Assembly: GCF_000143415.4 (NCBI RefSeq)
Contig: NW_003314281.1
Coordinates: forward strand, 1 to 64,000
Length of the DNA stretch: 64,000 nucleotides
DNA from: Selaginella moellendorffii
Lineage: Eukaryota > Streptophyta > Lycopodiopsida > Selaginellales > Selaginellaceae
Direction of reading: 5' to 3'
Positions 51,331-61,399 of the stretch are shown here, piece after piece. Positions within the stretch are counted from its first letter, which is position 1. Each line of letters opens with the position of its first letter. The notes beneath the pieces are model-generated. The model was not told the origin of the DNA and searched no databases. It worked only from the letters and a program-made list of their open reading frames with translations. Made by a program: the position numbers and the translations under genes.

Positions 51331-53531
51331 TTGCCAGGGAGGCCTTTGACCGACGCAGATTTCAGTGATCTTAAGAATAGATTAAGAAAAATCTTAAAGT
51401 TTCCTTTGGGTTCTCCCTACCCTAACCTAAAAACTGAAATCGAGGAAGTGGAACACAAATTGGAGAGCGAGCAAGATCCTGATCAGAAGAAGTATCTGCA
51501 GAGGAAAGAGGAGCAGCTGTGGGAAGAAAAGCTTTCTCCTGCTCAGACAAATTGGTAAATCATTTTTTTTTTCTTCTCTGTGTCGGCCTGATTTGCTTCT
51601 TGGTTGATCCTGCTTCTGCTGCAGTTTTCAGTCTTCATGCTACACCTATAACTACGGGTCTGGTGGAAGATATTTTGTCTACATTCTGGACCAGGGTGAT
51701 GGAGAAACGAGCTGAGATGCCTACTCAAGATGATTTCAAGGAGAAATATGCTCTCACCAAATTCCCTATTTGTTGTCTTCCCCATCTTGGTCACAGGCAG
51801 CCCAGTCTTCTGTGGGAAGGGCTAGACCAGCTGTTCAGTGCGTCACAAGATTCTTGAGACTATCTGGAAAGCTGCACTGGACGTTGTGATTGTTTGTGAT
51901 GTGTCTGTACGAGATTGCAGTGCAGCAGCCCCGTGTGTTTCTCACGGGGGTGGCGGATGAAGCTACTGGTGCTGAAGGCTGGTGAGGTCTTCATCCATGA
52001 CAAGTCTGGAACCGATAACTTGACGTTCCTCTTCAACCAAGTGGTGCATCAGCATCTCAGGTACCCTGAACATGACCCGTGGTCGTATTTAACAGGGAGA
52101 ATCCTGGAGTTGGCAACCACGGTTGCAGAGCTAGAAGCGCTGAATGTGAGCATGGGGACTGCTACACATGGAGTGGTCCTCTCATATTGGACGATGAAGT
52201 ACCTAACTGACCGATTTACATCAGGAAGTGGACTCAACCAATCGATGCTGGACAAGTTCGCTGCTTCGGTAACACTGTATACTTTGCTGGGAGGGGAAGG
52301 TCACTTCTTCGTGTGGCCACTCACTTGGCCAAGGTAAACTTTGAGCTTCCTATCTCCCTGGTCGGTTGATAGTTTTGTTCTGTTAACATCACTAATCTGG
52401 GAGGATTTCGGGATTCTCAGGCGTTGCAGCAGTTTGCTGCTCGTGTACTGGACGATTGTAGCATCCTGGACTTCCAGAGGCTGCAGCTCTTGTTTCGAGG
52501 GAGGCATCGGACATTTGCTACTGCTTTGGAGAATTGTATCATGGCGAATCCATTGGCATCAGAGTTGACACGGAGTTAGGCACAAAGAGGGGTGTAGTGG
52601 CCTCGAGTGTGGTGGATCGGCGACGCATTCTGTTCAGCATAAACAGGACAGTCTTGGATGATATATACAGCTTCTTTGCAGGAGTCCCCAGCAGCGAGGC
52701 AGAGGCAGCAAAAGCTTTAGTACAAAGTGCGGTGATGAACATGTTTTTCGGGCGCGGGAAGATGGTTGTGATCAACCCCACTTTGTCACTTATAGAATTT
52801 GGATTGGCCAGGGTGGGAGAATATGGGAAACGAGTCCAATGGATTCAGGATGGGGAGGACGGTATTGTTGTTGATGGAGACAAGTCATGGAAGGTGGAGA
52901 TCTGGGAACCACTTGTTTTAATGGCGCTGTGGCAATTTTATAAGGAACAATCTTCCTGCAATAAGAGTAGGGGGATGAAGTCTCGGTTCCAGAAATGATC
53001 ACTCAACGACTCGATGGCATTTGCCTTTCACACTTCTTCTCTTTGTGGAACACGGCAGTCCCGAAGATCTATGAAAAGAAAACTCATCTAATTAGGCCCG
53101 CCTTGGATTTAAAGACGCCTCTAGAATCTGAAGACTTCAGGCTTCTAGACTGGATTGAGAGCGTGCAGAATCGACATGGTTTCTCCTAGACCTTCTTCTC
53201 CACAGCTGACAATGCAAATGCTGGACCAGATATATGGTTCTTCCTCAACTTGGTGGATGATAAAGACGGGGATGAGGAGCTGGTTATTTGTGCGGCACAA
53301 ATGAAAACATCTGACAGGACCTTTAGAGAGGCAAACGATATGTTGGATTTTGAGAAGCTATTTCGTCATGGCACGAAGACAATCAAGAATCCGAAAGACG
53401 CTAAGGCTGCCAAGCTAATCCAAGATTTTCCCCACCATCTTAAGTTAGTGGTGACTAGTGCCTACGTGAACTTGGAAAAGGTGAAACCAGATATTCCTCT
53501 TCATCCGACAAAGAGGAGGAAGGCATGCTAG
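51331..53531 (+). pseudogene. Decayed Crinkler (CRN)-like NTPase-nuclease gene
   Basis: Coding text is spread over three frames. The order is: a helical N-terminus (DADFSDLKNRLRKILKFPLG, 51,331-51,556); a 68-bp intron (51,557-51,624) to VFSLHATPITTGLVEDILST; then a degraded P-loop around 51,775-51,815 (FPILVTGSPVFCGKG, compare GTPGIGKS). Next come ALQQFAARVLDDCSILDFQR and LFRGRHRTFATALENCIMAN (52,420-52,570), VVINPTLSLIEFGLARVGEY (52,765-52,825), and finally NAGPDIWFFLNLVDD followed by VICAAQMKTSDRTF (53,217-53,320). The last block fits a PD-(D/E)xK nuclease core of the D...QxK type. This layout matches Crinkler/RHS-type eukaryotic effectors. Stops and frameshifts (51,857, 52,337, 52,998, 53,189) indicate loss of function. 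The family call is inference from motif order. Confidence 0.45.
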
Positions 53532-54607
53532 GTCTTGTGGATGATTCAAATGTTCATTTGTTTGTGGAGTCTTGGCTGCTTAATACTGTACGAGAATGTG
53601 AAGAAGAGTAATCTACATAACAATCTTTGTAAAGTATTTTAAAAGTTAATTGAAGTTGATAAAGGAACAATGCTTCACCCCGAGACTTGAGTCATAGTTT
53701 CTCAGCTCTCATTAGAATTCTAAGTTAAACATTATATGGAAATGACTGGTTTGATCACTCAGAAATCACTTACAAGGGCAGATCGACAATCAGAAGTATG
53801 CTACCAATCCAATCATTAGTGGAAATTCTCAAGACTTGTGATCTGCCAGAGAGGTTCTGGCCGATGGGAGGGGAGATTGAGGGGGATTACTTTGGAGCGG
53901 ACAGGCGGCGCGAGGATACCCAATGACGTCTTGCGCGGGCATCTTTCAGTTAAGGCGGAAGATCATGGAGTTAAAGACTGCATAGCTAGTATATAAGTCT
54001 GTACTTTCGGTTCTCACTTCGTGTTTAAAAGTGTGTTCTTTAGTGATTACTAGGCTCTTCGATACCACTCTCTCTTTCCTTGATTCTCTACCTCTACCTG
54101 TGTGACTTGGCTTGCAACCAACGCCAGGAATGTCTCCCTTCTGGTTGATTTGATACTAAAGACATGAGCATCTCTGAAGGCCTTGATAGCTTGCAGCTAT
54201 TTGGCCTAGAACTTGTGTCCCAAGTGTGGGATTTCTTGTATGACTCTGAGTCGAGGAAGTTTGTGATAGCATGAGAGTCTTGCGAGAGTTCTGAGAGTGT
54301 GCAAGGATTTCCCATTCGGAGCTACAGACCATATAAGCAATGCTCGTATCAGGCAAGATCTCTGGGTTAAGTATTTCACGATCTAACTTTGTTTGTCGCA
54401 GCTTCCTCCCCATCGAGAGCTTTTGCACAGCTTTGGACTCGACTTGAAGTTCTTTTTTCGGGGTTAAGGATATTCCGTTAATTGAAAAGATGCCATAATA
54501 AACCGTCAAATGTCTAGGGTTCATGGTCTTGATTCATTCTCGCTTGATTCCCCCGGCGATGGTCGCTTGCCACATTTGCGAGAGCTTCCGGATGCTCTAC
54601 TGGAAGA
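53532..54607. other. Intergenic region upstream of the 1,033-aa PPR gene
   Basis: No gene recognised. A TATA-like agtatataagtctg lies at about 53,990, followed by a pyrimidine-rich stretch; this could be a promoter or the end of an old LTR, but no partner repeat is visible in the window. Confidence 0.4.
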
Positions 54608-57600
54608 ATGCGCGAGCTTCCGGGGCCTGCTTCCATTTCTGAGAATTCTGTTCCGCTTATCAGCGATGGAGCAGGGAATGCGGGGAAGAACAGGCTACTG
54701 GCGGCATTGAAAGCGTGTAGCCGATCCAGGGATTTGAAGGCCGGGAAGGCGCTCCATTTGGAAGCGATCCGAGAGAGGCACGACTCCGACACCTATGTTC
54801 TAAACAGCCTGGTAAATATGTATGCAAAGTGTGGAAGCATGGGGGATGCCAGGAGAGTTTTTGACAGGATGAGCAGCGGTCGGCGAACGGTGGTGTCGTG
54901 GAATTCCTTGCTTCTCGGCTATGCCGAGAATGGGGAGGAGGAGCTCTGCTTGGAGATGATAGCGGAGATGGTGTCTCAAGGCTGGAGGCCGGATGCTCTC
55001 ACTTTCGTCGCTGCTATCAAGGCTTGCACGAAGATGGCGATGAAAGAACTAGGCCGGGAGAGAAAGATGGTTTTGCTGGAGAGAGGCAGGGATTTTCACG
55101 CTGGAGCTGCCAAGTTTGGATTCGACAGGGATGCTTTTGTTTCGAGTAGCCTGGTGAATTTCTACGCGAGGTGTGGGAGCATGGAAGATGCTCGCAAAGT
55201 TTTTGACGAGAGAGGTGGTGCTCGAGGAAACAAAAACGTCGTGTCGTGGAACTCTTTGCTCCTGGGGTACGTCGACAACGACGAACCGGAGAGTGCTCTC
55301 GAGCTCTTTTCTGTCATGCAGCAGCAAGGCTTGGCGGATTCTCTGAGCTTTGTGGCGGCTCTCAAGGCTTGCTCTTGCCTGGCGGTGAGAGAACAAGGCA
55401 GACAGGTTGACGGGAGGCTTGTGAAAGTCCGGGCCTTGGAAAGAGGCAAGTTTCTCCATCTGCAAGCCAGGAAAAGTGGTTGCGAGCTCGAGAACTTTGT
55501 CTCAAACTCGCTGATCGACATGTATGCCAAGTGCTGGAGCATGGCCGAAGCGAGAGAAGTGTTTGAGAGGATGCCGGATCGCAGTGTTGTTTCGTGGAAC
55601 GCGTTGCTGCTTGGATATGTCGAGAATGGTGAAGGAGATGTGGCTTTGGAGCTCTTTGCTTTGATGCGGCCTCCGCGAGCCTGTCAGCCAAATGGCCTCA
55701 CGTACGTTGCGGCACTCATGGCTTGTTCCACTCTTGCCAGAAGCTCTCCAAAAGAGAATGGCGTGGTGCTGGAAAAAATCACGGCTCTTCGTTCTCGAGC
55801 TGCAAAGGCCGGGTTTGCGGACGATAACTTTGTAGCAAACACGCTGGTGGACGTTTACGCGAAGTGCGGGAGCTTGGCTGATGCGAAGATGGTGTTCGAC
55901 AAGATGCCGTGCCCGGATGTTGTGTCCTGGAATGCGATGATTCTCGGCTACGCGGAGAATGGCAAGGAAAATCTGGCCTTGGAGATGTTTGGTTTGATGC
56001 GCCGGGAGTGTCCAGCGAGCTCTCTCAGCTTTGTGGCTGCTCTCAAGGCCTGCACGAGTCTAGCTTTGAGAGAAAACCAAGAACAAGAGGAAGAAGGAAG
56101 AGCTTTCAGCGAGAGCAAAGCTTTCAAGGCGGAAGCTCTGGAGAAAGGAAAGGCACTCCACTTTGATGCTGTGATGTCGGGGCTCGATTCCGATGGTTAT
56201 GTCGCAAGCTCGCTGTTAAACATGTATTGCAAGTGTGGAAGCATTGCCGAGGCTCGGAAGGTGTTCCACAGCATCAGAGACCGCCGGAGTCTTGTTTCGT
56301 GGAACATACTGCTGCTGGGACTCACGGACAATGGTGAGGCTTCTGCGGCTCTGGAGCTTTTCTCTCGCATGCTCCACGATGGTTTGCTGCCAAATCCTTT
56401 ATCTTTTGCTGCGGTACTAAAGGCCTGTGTCTTCTGTGCAGTGAGAAGTGAGGAGGACGAGCGTGTGAGAGATCGTTTCCTGAAGAAAGGGAGGAACATC
56501 CATTTCCAAGTATTGGAGGCTGGTTATGACTCGGATATATGTCTGGCTAACACGCTTGTGGACTTCTATGCCAAGTGTGGAAGCCTGGAGGAGGCGAGAA
56601 AGGTATTCGATACTCTTGCCTGCCGCAGCTTGGTTTCATGGACCTCGCTAATACTGGGATATGTCGATGCAGGTCGAGGAGACGAGGCCTTGGAACTTTT
56701 CGCCAGGATGCAAACCGAAGGCTGCGAAGGTGATGCCTTGACGCTTGTTGCGGCGCTCAAAGCTTGTGCTATCCAACGAAAACTCTCGACTGGGAAGGCT
56801 CTACACTCCCACGCTGCGAAGCACGAGTATGATTCCAAGGACGTTTACGTTGCGAGCGCTCTGATCAGCATGTACTCCAACTGCGGCAGCATGGCGGACG
56901 CTCAACGAGTCTTCGACAAAGCAGCTCGCAGGGATGCCGTGGTGTGGAACTCTTTGCTGCTGGGATACGCAGAGAATGGAGATCCAGAGTCAGCACTGGC
57001 TTTGTTCACGAGCATGCAAGAGCTGCAGATATCACCAAACGCTCAGACTTATGGAGCGGCAATCAAGGCCTGTTCTAGACTGGAAAGCTTGCGAGGTGTC
57101 CATGCTTCGATTTGCAGAAGTGGTCTGGAAGACAACGTGCACCTTGCAACCGGTTTAGTCGATGCTTATGGGAAATCAGGAAGCTTGGTTAGCTGTCGAC
57201 TGTTCTTCGAGACACTCGGAAGTTCTTCCCGGGATCTGGTAACTTGGAACTCAGTTATAGCAGGACACAGCCGCTTGGGAGAAGCAGCCGCGGTGGAAGA
57301 TCTGTTTCATATGATGCTCGAGCAGGATGGTCTCCGGGCCGACGGTGTAACTTTCGTGAGTTTGCTCAGCGCTTGCAACCATGCCGGCCTGGTTGCCAAA
57401 GGCAAGAGTTACTTTAAGGCGATGAGCTCCAAGTATGGAGTTACTCCAGGTATCGAGCACTACCATTGCATGATTGATATTCTCGGTCGTGCTAACGAGC
57501 TGGAAGATGCAGTGGCGATGGTGGAAGCGATGGCTTACGAGCCGGATGCCGTGACTTGGATGACACTCTTGAGTGCGTGCAGCAAGTGGAGGAATTTAGA

Positions 57601-57709
57601 GGTGGGAAAGCTTGCGTTTGAGAGGATGGCGAGCTTGAGTGTGGATTTATCCTCGGCTTATGTGTTGATGGCAGGAATCTACGAGACGTCGACGAACAAA
57701 GAAGTGTGA
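54608..57709 (+). CDS. PPR protein, long PLS class (1,033 aa, intronless)
   Basis: The largest gene in the window, from MRELPGPASISENS. Repeated blocks alternate an L1-type DTYVLNSLVNMYAKCGSMGD, an S-type TVVSWNSLLLGYAENGEEEL and a P-type LTFVAAIKACTKMAM, at least eight times. Between blocks are family-specific inserts such as ALERGKFLHLQARKSGCELE. The C-terminus has VTFVSLLSACNHAGLVAKGK, GIEHYHCMIDILGRANELED and VTWMTLLSACSKWRNLEVGK, and ends AYVLMAGIYETSTNKEV, a partial E motif without DYW. Its layout (ALKAC triplets, GRLVKVRALERGK inserts) closely parallels the gene at 33,244, so the two are likely paralogs. Presumably organelle-targeted and RNA-binding; target unknown. Confidence 0.93.
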   Translation: MRELPGPASISENSVPLISDGAGNAGKNRLLAALKACSRSRDLKAGKALHLEAIRERHDSDTYVLNSLVNMYAKCGSMGDARRVFDRMSSGRRTVVSWNSLLLGYAENGEEELCLEMIAEMVSQGWRPDALTFVAAIKACTKMAMKELGRERKMVLLERGRDFHAGAAKFGFDRDAFVSSSLVNFYARCGSMEDARKVFDERGGARGNKNVVSWNSLLLGYVDNDEPESALELFSVMQQQGLADSLSFVAALKACSCLAVREQGRQVDGRLVKVRALERGKFLHLQARKSGCELENFVSNSLIDMYAKCWSMAEAREVFERMPDRSVVSWNALLLGYVENGEGDVALELFALMRPPRACQPNGLTYVAALMACSTLARSSPKENGVVLEKITALRSRAAKAGFADDNFVANTLVDVYAKCGSLADAKMVFDKMPCPDVVSWNAMILGYAENGKENLALEMFGLMRRECPASSLSFVAALKACTSLALRENQEQEEEGRAFSESKAFKAEALEKGKALHFDAVMSGLDSDGYVASSLLNMYCKCGSIAEARKVFHSIRDRRSLVSWNILLLGLTDNGEASAALELFSRMLHDGLLPNPLSFAAVLKACVFCAVRSEEDERVRDRFLKKGRNIHFQVLEAGYDSDICLANTLVDFYAKCGSLEEARKVFDTLACRSLVSWTSLILGYVDAGRGDEALELFARMQTEGCEGDALTLVAALKACAIQRKLSTGKALHSHAAKHEYDSKDVYVASALISMYSNCGSMADAQRVFDKAARRDAVVWNSLLLGYAENGDPESALALFTSMQELQISPNAQTYGAAIKACSRLESLRGVHASICRSGLEDNVHLATGLVDAYGKSGSLVSCRLFFETLGSSSRDLVTWNSVIAGHSRLGEAAAVEDLFHMMLEQDGLRADGVTFVSLLSACNHAGLVAKGKSYFKAMSSKYGVTPGIEHYHCMIDILGRANELEDAVAMVEAMAYEPDAVTWMTLLSACSKWRNLEVGKLAFERMASLSVDLSSAYVLMAGIYETSTNKEV

Positions 57710-58269
57710 GATCATAGGCCGAGGTATCAAAAGAACTGTGAGTATGATCATTGCAGGCAATATTCTGGATTGGATTGGATCACTCGATTTTAAAACTTCT
57801 AAGGTTCACTCTCCAGGATTTCGATGATCCCCGTGCAAGTGGGAGAGATTTAAAGTTCTCTGGTGTGGATTTATCATCGGCTAAGCCAGGAACAAAAGTA
57901 TAAGCTACTATATTTCCATGGTTTTGATTTTTTGGATATCTTATCTCCAGCCCAGGCACACGCAAGAGCCAACGTATCACACCCATCGCTACAGTCCATT
58001 CAAGAAATGTGCCAAAGACGTATACGATATGATAGCTACAAAAATTTAACACTACGAATCATGGAAATGCGAATATCTCTGCGCCGGCATATGCCTCGCC
58101 GCCGACTTGGCGCCTCGTCATTGCTCCTGATCTGCGCAGCCTAGCCACAACGATCGTGACACGTGGCCAGAATGTGAAAAAGGTCACTAGCGTATATAAA
58201 GCAAAGGAAGGGGGGAACGAGCACGAAGGAAGAAAAGGAAGAAAGCTCTCTTTCTTGAAGGAAGGAAGA
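57710..58269. promoter_or_regulatory. Intergenic/promoter region of the WD40-like gene
   Basis: A TATA box (cgtatataaagc) at about 58,192-58,203 lies 70 bp upstream of the chosen ATG at 58,270. The preceding 480 bp hold no recognisable gene. Confidence 0.55.
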
Positions 58270-59571
58270 ATGGTAGTGATGGAATTTTGCTCCGCTCAGG
58301 AGCTATGGATGATCGTGGTGGAGCGCGTGGGAAGGTGGGCTTGGATTGTGGCCGCCGCGGCGATGGTTCTCGTGCACAAGCGCCTGAGGAGGATCTCGCT
58401 AGGGCTTTCTCGCAGCAGCGATGGCGCTCTCAGCGTGGAGCTCAAGGCTCCACCGCCCTCGTCGGCGTGTTGCGAGAGCAAGGAGGATTTGGATGCTGCG
58501 ATTCCGGATTCATTCGCGGCGGGGAGAGATTTTGCGGAAGATGTTCCAGTGGCTGCTCGCCCGGTGAGGGAATGGAGCCCGCTGGAGAGATTGGGGGAGG
58601 GGAATTTCGTGTGCAAGGGCGTGGAGCTCGATCGCGCAGCAGAGTGGCCATGGGAGGAAGGAGAGGAAGAGGGGGCTTCCTGGAGCTTCAAGGTTCCGGA
58701 ATGGGCGAATTCTCTGCTCCAGCCGCTAATGCCAAGCGAAGAGGATTGGTACCGGCAATCGGGCAAGGAATGGGATGCTCTTCGCGGCGAGCTAGATCCA
58801 GAATGGAAGCGCGCAGTGAAATCTATGCTGGGTGATCATCGCGGCAAGGCGAGGACAATCGTGGCCAAAGGGCCGCATTACCTCGCCAAGGCCAAGAACG
58901 AGGTGGTGAAGCTATGGGGGAGCTCCAAGCAAAAGATCTTGGAGAACTGGTACCTCCCGGAGGAGCAAGGATTCGTGACGGCGCTGGGCGTGAGCGATGG
59001 CCACTTCTTGGACGCGGTGGCCGCGGGATCCAGCGATGGCTACTTGAGCATCTGGGATGTGGCCACGGGCGAATGCGCGAGGAGCTTCTCCGCGTCCAAG
59101 CTCTCGATCCAGGGCGTGGCGATGGGCGCTGGAATCGGCGGTGGATTGGGCGGGATCTACTGTTCCCCTGCCGCGGTTGCGTTCTGGGACGCGCGATCGA
59201 TGAAGAAGGGGGTGGATTGCTTCGATTCTTTTGCCGTGGATTCTTTCTCCGCGGCGCACGATCACGCGCGCTTCGCCGGAATTCAATCCATCGGCGCGCA
59301 CGAGTTTGTCGTGCGAGGCGTGCGTGGCGAGGAGGCGGCGTTTGACGTGAGAATGGCGGCGCGGTCGTCGCGCGGATTGCCACTCCCGGCTGCCGAGCGC
59401 GAGGAGGAGGAGGAGGAGGAGGAGGTGTGGTGGGACGCGATCCAAGATCAAGAGGGACTAGAGGAGGAAGAGGAGGATAGCGATGGCGATGAAGAAATTG
59501 AGGCCCACATTTCTTCCTCGTCTGGCAAAGGATTCTTCTCAAAGTGCGTCGCACTTTTCACCCCTGTATAA
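58270..59571 (+). CDS. WD40-like protein with N-terminal membrane segment (433 aa, intronless)
   Basis: The frame is open from 58,156, but the TATA box at 58,195 puts transcription start after that ATG, so Met at 58,270 is used. Residues 10-35 are hydrophobic (LWMIVVERVGRWAWIVAAAA) and could anchor the protein. A plant-specific middle region follows (WSFKVPEWANSLLQPLMPSE, YRQSGKEWDALRGELDPEWK). A beta-propeller-like part contains one clear WD motif, AAGSSDGYLSIWDVATGE, and weaker blades. The end is very acidic (EEEEEEEEVWWDAIQDQEG, EEEEEDSDGDEEIEAH). It resembles uncharacterised plant transducin/WD40-repeat-like proteins; no function can be assigned from the sequence. Confidence 0.75.
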   Translation: MVVMEFCSAQELWMIVVERVGRWAWIVAAAAMVLVHKRLRRISLGLSRSSDGALSVELKAPPPSSACCESKEDLDAAIPDSFAAGRDFAEDVPVAARPVREWSPLERLGEGNFVCKGVELDRAAEWPWEEGEEEGASWSFKVPEWANSLLQPLMPSEEDWYRQSGKEWDALRGELDPEWKRAVKSMLGDHRGKARTIVAKGPHYLAKAKNEVVKLWGSSKQKILENWYLPEEQGFVTALGVSDGHFLDAVAAGSSDGYLSIWDVATGECARSFSASKLSIQGVAMGAGIGGGLGGIYCSPAAVAFWDARSMKKGVDCFDSFAVDSFSAAHDHARFAGIQSIGAHEFVVRGVRGEEAAFDVRMAARSSRGLPLPAAEREEEEEEEEVWWDAIQDQEGLEEEEEDSDGDEEIEAHISSSSGKGFFSKCVALFTPV

Positions 59572-59689
59572 ACAATTTACCACTTCTAGGAGCCCTAGAA
59601 GAATATTCCAACTTTACCCTGTTTCAGTAGCCCTAGTTTTGACGCTCTCGAATATTCGCCTTTGTAAGTATATTCGCGACTGAATGGGC
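59572..59689. other. 3' flank of the WD40-like gene
   Basis: Contains several gaatattc/tatattcgcg words that recur at 60,955-61,075, on the other side of the TRIM-like element. Confidence 0.35.
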
Positions 59690-60945
59690 TAAGGTTAGTG
59701 ACAGGTCGAGCCCTAACCAAGTGCTGATGTGGCAATTGGGCGAGCAAGGGTTCTTAGTTGGAGAGGGAGGATGGGAAGAGAAAAGTGATAGGCACTAGAT
59801 GTGAGTGTTTTGTAGTGATTTCTAGTGGTTCAAAGATGGATCTCTCTTGGGTCTTTTGCTTGTGTCCATGAATGGAGAGTTGGTCCCTGTTTTGGTGGAG
59901 ATGAGGGGCAGCTTGTTGAATGCTTTCATGAGTAGTGTGTGGCTATCCATTCTTGGACCATTTGTGGAAAACTGATGATTGCTAAATTGAGTATCATAAG
60001 TAACTGCTAATTTGAGCAATGTAAACAGAGCTTGTTTTGTGTGGCATCGAAGACTTTTAATGAAAATGCTAAGGGCATTGCTGGAAAGTGATGTAGCAAA
60101 TCGAGGCAAAACGACTGATTTTTTAGGCATAGCAAGTCAGCTAATTTGAACACTGATTTTTTAGGCATGGCAAGTGAGCCAAATACAAAAGCTATTTGAA
60201 CACCTGATGTGTGCGTGTGAGAGGAAGTTTATTGTGGCTAGTGTGGCTAATGTTGTAGCATGCTAGCATTTCTTTTTTGAGAGAATGACAAGTAAATGCT
60301 GCTCAGTTGTAAAAAAAAATGAGGGAGAGAAAATCCCAAATGTTGTATTTACTAAGTAAATTGTCAAAGGGCTAGGGTGGGCAGGCTGTAGTGGCTTTGA
60401 AATCAACAAGCTATAGTATCAAAATTCTTTCAAGTTTATATAGAAGATTGCAAAGAGTTGCTTTTGATTCTGGTGGCTGATTATCTTGGCAAAATAAAAA
60501 TGAGTGTGAGTGATGTATTATAAGTGGATGTTAGCTTGGCTTGGAGTATGGAGGTTGAGGTTTGATCTGTAGATATGACACAAATGTGAAAATGTAAGAA
60601 GAGAAAATGGGTCTATACATCTTAATTTAAGAGGAAAGCATGTATAATATTTGTCTCCAGGTAGAGCATAGTACAGATTTGGTATTCTGTCTTGTGTGAG
60701 GACACACAAATTTTAACAGGGGAAAGACCGCTACAACCACTACCTGTAACAGGCTAAGGTGACACTAGTGACAATGGTGTTTAGTTTAGTCAAGCCCTAA
60801 CCAAATGCTGACGTGGCAAGTGGGCAGAAGATGGGAGGAGAAAAGCGATGGGCACTAGATGTGAGCATGAAGGGTTCTATTTTAGAGGTTGATATCTCTT
60901 GATTTCTCTGGTTTCTTTGCTTGTGTCCTATTTGGTCACTATAGT
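59690..60945 (+). mobile_element. Small non-autonomous LTR (TRIM-like) element, tentative
   Basis: Two imperfect direct repeats of about 190 bp (59,690-59,892 and 60,752-60,945) share gccctaaccaa, tgctgatgtggcaa/tgctgacgtggcaa, ggcactagatgtgag and ttgcttgtgtcc. Immediately after the first comes TGGTGGAGATGAGGGG (59,893-59,908), the same primer-site sequence as in elements 1 and 2. The 0.85-kb interior has no coding capacity. That combination fits a terminal-repeat retrotransposon in miniature. The LTR ends lack clear TG...CA and no target duplication was identified, so the limits are approximate. It lies between the WD40-like and UXS genes. Confidence 0.5.
60115..60180. repeat. Short tandem duplication
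   Basis: A unit containing actgattttttaggcat and gcaagt occurs twice in a row, about 40 bp apart. Confidence 0.6.
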
Positions 60946-61399
60946 GTGAATCGAAGAAGAATATTTTAGAATATTCGTCATAAAGCTTGAAGTATATTCT
61001 AGAATATGCGCCTATGCATATGCTCGAATATGCTCCTGTGTGGCTGACAAGTATATTCTCGAATATGCGTGTGAAATTAGTCCTCGGCGTTTAGGTCATG
61101 GGCTTGGCGCTAGTCCGTTAGACTGCGGCGAAGAGAAGAAGAATGGCGATGGCGGCGGCGGCATTTCGCGCTTGATCTCCTTCTCCTCCACCTCTCTCTC
61201 TCGCTCGCATTCTGCGCTCTTAGATTAGAAGAAATTTCTATTCCTTGGCGGCGGTGTTGACCGCGTCTAGGGTGTGATTTCTTGGCCCGGGATCTAGATT
61301 CCAGCGCCCAGATCTGCCCGCGCGGCAATGCAATCGGCTCGGATTTGGCGGTGAGGCTGGGAATTTCCGCGCAATTCGGGATCAGATCGGTCCGCCAAG
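60946..61399. promoter_or_regulatory. Upstream region and 5' leader of UXS
   Basis: The first 130 bp are rich in gaatat/tattc words (60,955-61,075). After that the sequence turns GC-rich with pyrimidine tracts (ctctctctctcgctc near 61,195), as expected for a plant 5' leader. No clear TATA box. Confidence 0.4.

Noticed and set aside
53860-54480. Solo LTR upstream of the 1,033-aa PPR gene
   Set aside because: TATA-like and pyrimidine-rich sequence only; no second copy, TG...CA ends or target duplication could be identified.
58156-58269. Earlier in-frame ATG of the WD40-like gene
   Set aside because: A TATA box at about 58,195 lies downstream of it, so transcription probably begins later; 58,270 is preferred.
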